A stretch of DNA of 7,504 nucleotides from Nitrospirota bacterium (GTDB taxonomy: Bacteria > Nitrospirota > Nitrospiria > Nitrospirales > Nitrospiraceae), in NCBI GenBank assembly GCA_020028195.1, contig JAHWYE010000071.1, forward strand, positions 1-7,504, in the 5' to 3' direction. Below the pieces are notes generated by a model. It saw only the letters and a list, made by a program, of their open reading frames with translations, ran no database searches and was not told where the DNA came from. The translations under genes and the position numbers were made by a program. The first letter of the stretch is position 1. Each line of letters begins with the position of its first letter. Positions 1 through 5,880 of this stretch are shown here, one piece after another.

Positions 1-156
1 GAGACCTTTCGGGCGGTAGGCAAGCACGGTCGCGAGGGAAGCGGTGCAAGGCAGGATCTGGGAATAGACCTGCGCTTCGCGGATTCGACGAGCGATGAGC
101 TGTGTGTACTGAGAACCGAAGTCGAGAACGAGGATTCTATCGTGCCAGAGTTCCAT
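1..156 (-). CDS. guaA: GMP synthase (glutamine-hydrolysing), N-terminal 52 codons only
   Basis: GuaA converts XMP to GMP with ATP and glutamine in the cytoplasm, the last step of GMP synthesis. Only the first 52 residues are present; the gene runs off the left edge. The translation begins MELWHDRILVLDFGSQYTQL and continues IARRIREAQVYSQILPC. This is the classic start of the class I glutamine amidotransferase domain of GuaA, with LDFGSQYTQLIARRIRE as hallmark. The ATG at 156-154 is the only sensible start: an in-frame TGA lies eight codons upstream and no alternative start codon lies between. The 20 bases before the ATG contain no Shine-Dalgarno-like purine run, only the end of an intergenic repeat, so initiation may be weak, leaderless-like or coupled to guaB. 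guaB lies 100 bp upstream on the same strand and makes the XMP substrate. Confidence 0.95.
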   Translation of the reverse strand, partial: MELWHDRILVLDFGSQYTQLIARRIREAQVYSQILPCTASLATVLAYRPKGL

Positions 157-256
157 GGAGACGTTATTCGTTAATCATGCAACGTTAAACGTGGAAGAGC
201 GAGAGATAAGCCCGGCCGGCTCACGGTTAACGTAATAACGATTAACGTTTAACGTC
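157..256. repeat. Heptamer-based imperfect inverted repeat filling the guaB-guaA spacer
   Basis: The whole 100-bp spacer is one repeat structure. The left arm is about 160-193 and the right arm about 222-256. Read inward, both arms begin GACGTTA, then CGTTAATC after two differing bases, and both end near GTTAAACGTG or GTTAACCGTG. The arms are degenerate tandems of an ACGTTAA-type heptamer (for example ACGTTAAACGTTAA on the minus strand at 255-242). The 28-bp centre contains a small GC-rich palindrome, AGCCGGCCGGGCT on the minus strand (about 210-222). The right arm ends on the base before the guaB stop codon, and the left arm begins three bases before the guaA start. I recall similar intergenic repeats in Nitrospira genomes but cannot check this. 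A folded transcript could act as an mRNA-stability or attenuation element. No U-tract typical of an intrinsic terminator follows it. Confidence 0.75.
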
Positions 257-1723
257 CTACTCCCAGTCGGTCCGGTAATTCGGCGCTTCCTTCGTGATGA
301 TCACATCGTGGACATGACCTTCCCGGAGGCCGGCGAGCGTCTGCCTGATGAAGGTCGCCTTCTGCTGTAGTTCAGGGATGGTTCGACAGCCGCAGTAGCC
401 CATCCCGGACTTGACCCCGCCGACGAGCTGGTAGATCACCCCCGACAGAGTACCCTTGTAGGGTACGCGCCCCTCTATCCCTTCAGGAACTAGCTTTGAC
501 TCAGCGCGCCCAGTCTGGAAGTAGCGGTCCTTTCCGCCCTTTTCCATCGCGCCGATCGAGCCCATCCCGCGATAGACTTTGTAGGTGCGCCCCTGGAACA
601 AGATGGTTTCGCCCGGCGACTCCTCGGTTCCAGCCAGGAGGCCTCCGACCATCACGGCGGACGCCCCTGCGGCCAACGCTTTCGTAATGTCGCCGGAGTA
701 CTTGATCCCGCCATCCGCGATGATGGGGATGCCGCTCCCGGCCAACGCCTCGGCACAATCGGAGATCGCGGTCAACTGCGGCATGCCCGCCCCGGACACC
801 ATCCGGGTGGTACAAATGGAACCGGGACCGACCCCCACCTTCACCGCGTCCGCCCCAGCTTTCACCAGATCCTTTGCGGCGGACGCAGTCGCGATATTGC
901 CCGCGATGACCTCCATGCCCGGATACCGTTGCTTCATGAACTTCACTGTGTCCAGCACGCTCCGCGCATGGCCGTGAGCCGTGTCCACCACGACCAGATC
1001 CGCCCCTGCCTTCGCCAGCAGCTCGACGCGCTGCTCGGCATCCGCGCCAACCCCGACGGCGGCTCCCACCCGCAGGCGACCGTGCGCATCCTTGCAGGCA
1101 TTGGGATACTTGATGCGCTTCTCGATATCCTTGATCGTGATCAACCCCTTCAGTTCGAATCGCTTGTTGACCACCGGCAGTTTCTCAATCCGATACTCAT
1201 GCAGAATGTCCCGCGCTTTCTCCAGACTGGTGCCTTCCGGAGCGGTCACCAGTTTTTCCCGCGTCATGACCTGGGAGACTTTCAGCTCCATCCTGGTTTC
1301 AAAGCGCAGATCCCGGTTGGTCACAATGCCCACGAGTTTCCCGTGCTTGGTCACGGGAATCCCGGAAATTCTGTACTTCGACATGAGCTGATGCGCGTCC
1401 CGAATCGTCTGTTCTGGTGAAATCGTAATGGGGTCCAGAATCATCCCGCTCTCAGACTTCTTGACCCTATCCACTTCAGCCGCCTGATCGGCCGGCGCCA
1501 GCACGCGATGGATCATGCCCATCCCGCCCTCACGGGCCAGCGCAATGGCCAACCTGGCCTCTGTCACCGTATCCATCGCCGCGCTCAAGATCGGAATGTT
1601 GATCGTCACGTTCCGCGACACGCGCGTCCGGGTGTCGGTCTCGCTGGGAAGCACCTCCGACTTGGCCGGCACCAAAACCACATCATCGTATGTCAGGCCC
1701 TCTCTGATGTCCTTCTGGCGCAT
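257..1723 (-). CDS. guaB: Inosine-5'-monophosphate dehydrogenase
   Basis: GuaB oxidises IMP to XMP with NAD+, the committed step of guanine nucleotide synthesis, in the cytoplasm. The product is 488 aa, the usual bacterial length. The N-terminal barrel segment has LTYDDVVLVPAKSEVLP and ILSAAMDTVTE. A CBS pair is inserted at about residues 95-205 (GIPVTKHGKLVGIVTNRDL and LPVVNKRFELKGLITIKD). The catalytic loop GSICTTRMVSGAGMPQ places the nucleophile at about Cys304. IIADGGIKYSGDI binds the substrate phosphate, the flap has EGIEGRVPYKG, and the C-terminal part has PELQQKA. The ATG at 1723 is preferred over the adjoining TTG at 1726 because AAGAGG (1736-1731) lies 7 nt upstream of it. That Shine-Dalgarno sequence overlaps the TAA of the upstream NHL gene, 11 bp away, suggesting cotranscription and translational coupling. 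guaA follows. Confidence 0.97.
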   Translation of the reverse strand: MRQKDIREGLTYDDVVLVPAKSEVLPSETDTRTRVSRNVTINIPILSAAMDTVTEARLAIALAREGGMGMIHRVLAPADQAAEVDRVKKSESGMILDPITISPEQTIRDAHQLMSKYRISGIPVTKHGKLVGIVTNRDLRFETRMELKVSQVMTREKLVTAPEGTSLEKARDILHEYRIEKLPVVNKRFELKGLITIKDIEKRIKYPNACKDAHGRLRVGAAVGVGADAEQRVELLAKAGADLVVVDTAHGHARSVLDTVKFMKQRYPGMEVIAGNIATASAAKDLVKAGADAVKVGVGPGSICTTRMVSGAGMPQLTAISDCAEALAGSGIPIIADGGIKYSGDITKALAAGASAVMVGGLLAGTEESPGETILFQGRTYKVYRGMGSIGAMEKGGKDRYFQTGRAESKLVPEGIEGRVPYKGTLSGVIYQLVGGVKSGMGYCGCRTIPELQQKATFIRQTLAGLREGHVHDVIITKEAPNYRTDWE

Positions 1724-1730
1724 CAATCTG

Positions 1731-1736
1731 CCTCTT
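1731..1736 (-). promoter_or_regulatory. guaB ribosome binding site overlapping the NHL-gene stop codon
   Basis: AAGAGG on the minus strand lies 7 nt before the guaB ATG and shares two bases with the TAA stop (1737-1735) of the upstream gene. This arrangement decides the guaB start (ATG 1723 rather than TTG 1726). It also implies that ribosomes terminating on the NHL gene can reinitiate on guaB. Confidence 0.7.
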
Positions 1737-4695
1737 ACGGACGTTGCCCTTCAGTTGTCTGGTCCGTCAGGGCGGCCGCGGTTTCAGCCTCTTCCTTCAA
1801 TCGTTCTCCGCCCTCCTCAGCCTGCAAGAACTGCTGAACGCGCGTGTTGCTACTGTCAACCACGAAGATGCTGCCGCGCCCATCCACGGCAATGCCGTAC
1901 GGGAAGTTGAATTGCCCGTCCGCGTTGCCGAACCCTCCCCACTGCGTCATGAAGTTCCCCTCACGGTCGAACTTTTGCACACGGTGGTTGCCGGCATCCG
2001 TAACATAGACATCCCCGTTTCCGTCCACTGCGATACCCCACGGGTTGCGGAGCTGACCCGCTTCCTGGGCTTGTAGGCTGCTGGCATGGCCGGGACCGCC
2101 ACCCCCCCATTTCGTGATCAACTGCGGCAGGACGTTGGTGCTGGTATCGAACTTCTGAACACGGTGATTGCCCATATCCACGACATACACCGCGCCGTCC
2201 GACGGATCAACGGCAACCCCACGCGCAAAATAGAACTGCCCGTCGTTGGTCCCGAAGCTGCCCCACTGCATGATAAATTCACCCTTTGGATCAAACTTTT
2301 GCACCCTGAAATTCGCGCTATCCACCACATAGATGTAGCCCCGCACCCGGTCCACCGCGATACCCCAGGGCGAATTGAACTGCCCTTCCCCGTTTCCGCG
2401 CGAGCCGAACTTCATCAGATACTGCCCCAACTTGCCGTCGAACTTCTGGACACGGTGATTGTTCGTATCCACCACGAACACATTCCCCTGCGCGTCGCAC
2501 GCGAGTCCAGTCGGGTTGTGGAAATTGGAGTTGGCTGATCCGAAGTTTCCCCACAGCACAATGAAGTTGCCGGTGTTGTCGAATTTCTGGATACGGTTGT
2601 TGCCGTTGTCCACCACAAACAGCGACCCCTGTTGGTCAAGGGTGATGCCGTACATCGGACTCATGAACTCACCACCGTGCAACAGAGAGGCCCCACGGCC
2701 GGGCTTTCCCCATTTCGCCACGCACAGGTAGCCTGACGTGTTGACCAGGAGGCTGGCGGTCGCCGGCATCGAGACGTTGTTCCCAACGTCTTTGAACCAG
2801 ACATAGACGGTTTTATGGCCATCACCAGGAGACAGGGTGAAGGGAATCGTCGCCCCGAACTTGTGCGCAGGGAGCACATCTACCCACCCTGGCATGCCGG
2901 CCATCGGCGTCATCGGACTTTCAGAAATAAAATAGGCCCCCACGCCCGTGTCCACGTCAGTAGCTGAAATCGTCACCACCACGTCAGGAGCGCTCGTCAT
3001 GAACGCCCCATGGTTGATGACCGCGTTGGGATTCTGCGGGGCCGTCATGTCGATGAGCACCGGCATCGCCATCACTTCCTCGGACAGACCGCTTTCGAGC
3101 CCGTCGTGATAGACGGCGGCGAGGGCGTAGTGATAGGGGATACCATTGGTCAAACCGGAATGCGTGTAGGGAGTCGTCACGCCCTCGATGCGAGTCGCCG
3201 TCTGAGTGGTCACGCCTGGCGTGGTGTGGAAGTACAGGTTATAGGATTCAACCCCTGGCAGATCCAACCAGCCCAGGATCACTTCAGTGTCTCCGGCTTT
3301 CGCCACCAAACTCCCCGGTGCCGGCAAGGCCGCGTCTCCCTGTTTTGCAGTCTGTGCAGCCCTCTGCAACTCCTCCTCGGTCGGCGCATACTTCAGCACG
3401 CGCGCGTTACCGCTGTCCACCACGTAGACGCACCCTTCTTTATCCACCACGATGCCGGACGGGAAATTCAGTTGTCCTTCCATCAGGCCGCGATTACCCC
3501 AGGCGCAGAGAAAGGTTCCGTTTCCATCGAATTTCTGAATTCGATGGTTGCCGCTGTCCACCACATACACATTTCCCAACGCGTCGCAGGCCACGCCCCA
3601 GGGGGCCTTGAATTGACCGGGACCGCTCCCTTCCCGTCCCCATTTGGTGAGGAAACTGCCTCTCGCATCGAATTTCTGGATGCGATGGTTGCCCTCATCG
3701 GCCACGATGATATTCCCCACGAAATCCACCGCTACTCCGCGTGGAAAAAAGAAGGCTCCGTCAAAGCTGCCGTCCCGTCCCCATTTGAGGAGCGGGGTTC
3801 CGTCAGACTGGAACTTCTGAATCCGCGCGTTGCTGGTATCCGAGATGTACAAGTTACCTTGGGTGTCAGTCGCTGCGCCCCACGGCACATCAAACTTTCC
3901 CATGTCCGCGCCCCGCCAGGCGAACCCGAACTTCCCCCAGGCACGTAATGGGTTCCCCGCGGAATCGAACTTCTGGAGCCGGTTGTTACCGCTGTCAGCC
4001 ACATACACGACTCCCTCCGGGCCCGTCGCCAACCCGCGCGGATAGTAAAACTCCCCTTCCTCTGCACTCGCTTCACTACCCCATCGCGCCAGGAACTTTC
4101 CTTCCTTGTCGAGCTTTTGAATGGAATGATTATCCGTGTCAGCGACATAGATATTCCCCTCGCTGTCCAAGGCGATCCCGGTCGGTGACTTGAATTCCCC
4201 GTCATCCACTCCCTCTTGGCCGATCTGCATCACCAAAAGATAGGGGGACGGGATCGCCATGACCTCCGCCGACTCCGGGCTCTCTCCGTCCGGGGTCACC
4301 ACAGTCACCACATAGTGATAACAGGTCCCGTTTGCCAGGTCGTCGTGGACATAGGGGGCGCCGGCCCCCTCTATGCAGTTGCCTTTCTCTTTCGTCACCC
4401 CGATAACCGGATTGAAATCCGCCGCACTGGCAATCGGGCGGGTGAGTATGGAGAACTTGATTTGCACGCCCTTGGAGGTCAGGAAATAGAGGTTGTAGTA
4501 CATGGCATCGGGGACCGGGTCCCAGGAAATCGTGATTCGACCGTTCCCCGGTTTGGCCACGACACCGGTCGGAGCAGGAGGGAGTTTTTCCGCCTCAATC
4601 GCCTCTCCAGCACCCCATTCACCGGCGTTCCCTTCGGCCTGGAGCCTTGGACGAATAGTCAGGGGCACCTCGTGAGACAGCCACTCCTTCATCAT
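1735..4695 (-). CDS. NHL-repeat / fibronectin type III double beta-propeller protein
   Basis: A 986-aa protein of unknown specific function. Domains in order: a short polar N-terminus (1-37); an Fn3-like domain (about 38-149) with YNLYF and YHYVVTVVTPDGESPESAEVMA; six NHL repeats (about 152-436); a second Fn3-like domain (about 456-545) with YNLYF and YHYALAAVYHDGLES; an Ig-like segment (about 551-652) with DTGVGAYFISESP and TVYVWFKDVGNNVS; six more NHL repeats (about 656-957); and an acidic Ala/Glu-rich tail. Blades are mostly 47-49 residues and follow the pattern D-x-G-N-x-Y-V-x-D-x-x-N-x-R-[IV]-Q-K-F. NHL propellers usually bind proteins, glycans or nucleic acids, and NHL/Fn3 proteins are usually exported, but no signal peptide or membrane segment is visible. 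The ATG at 4695 has GAGG 8 nt upstream; the frame is open upstream only to a TAG about 20 codons away, and those codons encode no signal sequence. It probably leads an operon with guaB. Confidence 0.9.
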   Translation of the reverse strand: MMKEWLSHEVPLTIRPRLQAEGNAGEWGAGEAIEAEKLPPAPTGVVAKPGNGRITISWDPVPDAMYYNLYFLTSKGVQIKFSILTRPIASAADFNPVIGVTKEKGNCIEGAGAPYVHDDLANGTCYHYVVTVVTPDGESPESAEVMAIPSPYLLVMQIGQEGVDDGEFKSPTGIALDSEGNIYVADTDNHSIQKLDKEGKFLARWGSEASAEEGEFYYPRGLATGPEGVVYVADSGNNRLQKFDSAGNPLRAWGKFGFAWRGADMGKFDVPWGAATDTQGNLYISDTSNARIQKFQSDGTPLLKWGRDGSFDGAFFFPRGVAVDFVGNIIVADEGNHRIQKFDARGSFLTKWGREGSGPGQFKAPWGVACDALGNVYVVDSGNHRIQKFDGNGTFLCAWGNRGLMEGQLNFPSGIVVDKEGCVYVVDSGNARVLKYAPTEEELQRAAQTAKQGDAALPAPGSLVAKAGDTEVILGWLDLPGVESYNLYFHTTPGVTTQTATRIEGVTTPYTHSGLTNGIPYHYALAAVYHDGLESGLSEEVMAMPVLIDMTAPQNPNAVINHGAFMTSAPDVVVTISATDVDTGVGAYFISESPMTPMAGMPGWVDVLPAHKFGATIPFTLSPGDGHKTVYVWFKDVGNNVSMPATASLLVNTSGYLCVAKWGKPGRGASLLHGGEFMSPMYGITLDQQGSLFVVDNGNNRIQKFDNTGNFIVLWGNFGSANSNFHNPTGLACDAQGNVFVVDTNNHRVQKFDGKLGQYLMKFGSRGNGEGQFNSPWGIAVDRVRGYIYVVDSANFRVQKFDPKGEFIMQWGSFGTNDGQFYFARGVAVDPSDGAVYVVDMGNHRVQKFDTSTNVLPQLITKWGGGGPGHASSLQAQEAGQLRNPWGIAVDGNGDVYVTDAGNHRVQKFDREGNFMTQWGGFGNADGQFNFPYGIAVDGRGSIFVVDSSNTRVQQFLQAEEGGERLKEEAETAAALTDQTTEGQRP
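1825..2730 (-). repeat. Second six-blade NHL propeller (coding tandem repeat)
   Basis: Six in-frame NHL units at residues about 656-957 of the NHL protein. The conserved Q of the R-[IV]-Q motif falls at residues 703, 750, 799, 847, 907 and 954. The unit before 907 is about 12 residues longer, with an insertion rich in Gly, Ala, Ser and Gln (GGGGPGHASSLQAQEAG) at a blade junction. At DNA level the most similar stretches are short, around the codons for RVQKF (for example near 2145-2168 and 2440-2463). The copies are therefore old rather than freshly duplicated. Confidence 0.85.
3061..3330 (-). repeat. Second copy of the Fn3-like domain (coding)
   Basis: Residues about 456-545 repeat the plan of residues 38-149: LPAP or PPAP, then VAK, a beta-rich W strand, YNLYF, PY-x-H-x-x-L-x-NG, YHY, DG-x-ES, and EVMA-x-P. 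The shared order and spacing, including the unusual YNLYF and EVMA-x-P segments, indicate that Fn3 plus propeller was duplicated as a unit. The Ig-like segment was then gained or retained only in the second half. Confidence 0.75.
3388..4242 (-). repeat. First six-blade NHL propeller (coding tandem repeat)
   Basis: Six in-frame NHL units at residues about 152-436 of the NHL protein. The Q of the R-[IL]-Q motif (or its equivalent) falls at residues 193, 241, 293, 340, 387 and 434. The last four units are exactly 47 residues apart. The final unit is degenerate at this point (ARVLKY instead of RIQKF), as expected for the blade that closes the ring. Confidence 0.85.
4249..4584 (-). repeat. First copy of the Fn3-like domain (coding)
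   Basis: Residues about 38-149 of the NHL protein form a fibronectin type III-like sandwich: PPAPTGVVAKPGNGRITISW, then YYNLYF, then YHYVVTVV and EVMAIP. Compared with the second copy it has an insertion of about 20 residues after YNLYF. It directly precedes the first propeller. Confidence 0.75.
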
Positions 4696-4904
4696 GTTCC
4701 AGGCCTCATGGATCAGGCTTTGATTCAGAACCGGAAACCCAGAATGAATCTAACTTGTTTCAAACACTTAAGAAAGGCAGTCTAGCAAACGGAAAATGCT
4801 CTCGTCAAGGTCGCGTGGTCCGCTGCGAGCTGCGCGCACCAGCGAGAGAATCCGCGGGAAGGAGTGGGCAAGCCATCAAGAACAAGGCACGAAACCAGGC
4901 GAAT
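4696..4904. other. 209-bp spacer between scpB and the NHL gene
   Basis: This non-coding spacer holds a promoter candidate at 4779-4808 and an NHL-gene leader of roughly 77 nt, with GAGG at 4707-4704 as ribosome binding site 8 nt before the ATG. A weak GC-rich inverted repeat (TGGTGCGC against GCGGACCA on the minus strand, about 4814-4839) lies downstream of scpB, but no U-run follows, so no intrinsic terminator is called. I see no convincing small ORF or RNA gene. Confidence 0.6.
4779..4808 (-). promoter_or_regulatory. Sigma70-like promoter with extended -10, upstream of NHL-guaB-guaA
   Basis: On the minus strand, TTGACG (4808-4803; five of six to the -35 consensus) is followed after 18 bp by TAGACT (4784-4779; four of six). 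A TGC sits immediately before the -10, forming an extended -10 element. The predicted start is near 4772, giving a leader of about 77 nt to the NHL ATG. It is the best promoter match I found between scpB and guaA, so it is the likely source of guaB and guaA expression. Prediction by eye only. Confidence 0.5.
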
Positions 4905-5654
4905 TCAGACTCGTTCGGCCGGCTCAGGGGTCAAGAACAGGGATTCCTCTTCAACCGGCAATGACCCCTGCACAGACTCGCCCAGTTCCTTGAATTCACG
5001 CAAAGGAGGCAGTTCCGAGAGATCGCGCAGGCCGAAGTGCTCCAAGAAATACTTGGTGGTCCCATACAGGATCGGCCGACCAGGCACATCCTTCCGGCCC
5101 ATCATCCGCACAAGTTTGCGCTCCAAGAGGGTCCGAAGCACACTGGATGTCTCGACACCCCGGATCTCCTCGACCTCGGCCCGGACGATTGGTTGCTTGT
5201 ACGCAACAATGGCGAGCGATTCCAGCGCAGACCGTGACAGTTTCGGCGCCGCTTTGACCTTGTCGAGACGTTTCACCCAGGGCGCCACATCCGGCCTGGT
5301 CACGATCCGAAAGCCGCCGGCCACCTCGACGAGCTGCAAACTCCGTCCCTCTTGGTTGTAATCCTCCCGGAGACATCGCAACGCCTCTACAACCTCGGCC
5401 TTTGAGACTCTCCCCAGCACCGTCACCAAACGATCCACAGACAACGGCTCGTGGGAGACGAACAACAGCGCTTCGAGAATACCCTTCAGCGCCCGTTGGT
5501 CCAACGTCTCCGACAATGGCTCCTGATGATCAGCGCCGTTTCCGTTCCCATTGCCGGCACCGTGCCCATTCGTACCGCTTTTCGCGAGCACCTCTTCACT
5601 GCCGTCACGCATCGGGACGTCGTCATCCTTCGGCCTGCCCATTGGCGTATTCAT
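4905..5654 (-). CDS. scpB: SMC-Scp complex subunit ScpB
   Basis: ScpB dimerises and binds the kleisin ScpA, completing the SMC-ScpAB condensin that organises and segregates the chromosome. The product is 249 aa. It has two winged-helix domains: the first starts with LKGILEALLFVSHEPLS (about residues 56-72), and the second contains the family hallmark LSRSALESLAIVAYKQP (139-155) and AEVEEIRGVE, then GRPILYGTTKYFLEHFGL. The N-terminal 45 residues are a polar Gly/Asn-rich tail (GTNGHGAGNGNGNG) not typical of the core fold and probably disordered. The ATG at 5654 is supported by GAGGGAG (5667-5661) 6 nt upstream. scpA lies upstream on the same strand, separated by a 226-bp spacer carrying a MITE-like element, so cotranscription is likely but interrupted by structure. 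Confidence 0.95.
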   Translation of the reverse strand: MNTPMGRPKDDDVPMRDGSEEVLAKSGTNGHGAGNGNGNGADHQEPLSETLDQRALKGILEALLFVSHEPLSVDRLVTVLGRVSKAEVVEALRCLREDYNQEGRSLQLVEVAGGFRIVTRPDVAPWVKRLDKVKAAPKLSRSALESLAIVAYKQPIVRAEVEEIRGVETSSVLRTLLERKLVRMMGRKDVPGRPILYGTTKYFLEHFGLRDLSELPPLREFKELGESVQGSLPVEEESLFLTPEPAERV

Positions 5655-5679
5655 GGTATTCTCCCTCGCAGGTTGCTAG

Positions 5680-5803
5680 CAGGATGTTGAAAAAGGCCCC
5701 CAGCTTTGTTCTCACGTCGCTCAAGGCCTCAACGTACCGCCAAGAGTACGCCTCGGCCTTTCGCTCGCTGCGGCCGCGCCGCGCGGCCTTTTTGAACATC
5801 CTG
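5680..5803. mobile_element. MITE-like palindromic element between scpA and scpB (124 bp)
   Basis: The element is bounded by 19-bp terminal inverted repeats: CAGGATGTTGAAAAAGGCC at 5680-5698, and its complement at 5785-5803 with a single mismatch. An inner inverted repeat (5723-5737 against 5746-5760, 11 of 15 matching, with AAGGCC and CGTAC conserved) surrounds an 8-base loop. A GC-rich palindrome (GCGGCCGCGCCGCGCGGCC) lies near 5770-5788. The element could therefore fold into one long branched hairpin. It has no transposase and no obvious target-site duplication. Similar elements are familiar to me from intergenic regions of Nitrospira genomes, where read-through is sometimes annotated as small hypothetical proteins; this is recall, not a search. 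Its A5-GGCC and GGCC-T5 ends resemble a bidirectional terminator and could attenuate scpB. Confidence 0.75.
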
Positions 5804-5880
5804 GAGAAGTCGTTGAGATCGTTACGGCTATCCCTCACTCATCTCGCAAGAGACCGCCGCACTAGTTTTTCCACAACTCG
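5804..5880. other. Short spacer between the MITE-like element and the scpA stop
   Basis: The 77 bp on the scpA side of the element show no convincing promoter, gene or terminator. There is only a short TCTC-TTGC-GAGA hairpin and a run of five A on the minus strand just after the scpA stop. Confidence 0.4.

Noticed and set aside
1837..1860. A perfect TTGACA on the minus strand within the 3' end of the NHL gene as a guaB promoter
   Set aside because: No -10-like hexamer lies 16-18 bp downstream; the sequence there is CAGCAG-like, and the bases encode the last propeller blade.
3010..3948. A 312-codon plus-strand open frame opposite the NHL gene
   Set aside because: It is a mirror of the NHL repeats in the antisense frame, rich in His, Arg and Val with repeated shadows of the blades. 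It has no recognisable domain, and the opposing frame is clearly a real gene.
4814..4839. GC-rich inverted repeat downstream of scpB as a possible terminator
   Set aside because: The stem has a mismatch and a 10-base loop, and no U-tract follows in the direction of transcription.
5676..5807. Target-site duplication flanking the MITE-like element
   Set aside because: The bases just outside the two termini (CTAG on the left, GAGA on the right) do not match, and no other short direct repeat abuts both ends.
5623..5838. A 71-codon minus-strand frame (starting MRDSRNDLNDF) across the MITE-like element into scpB
   Set aside because: Most of it is translation of the palindromic element, and it overlaps the scpB start. 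Such frames are a known by-product of repeats, and it has no domain.
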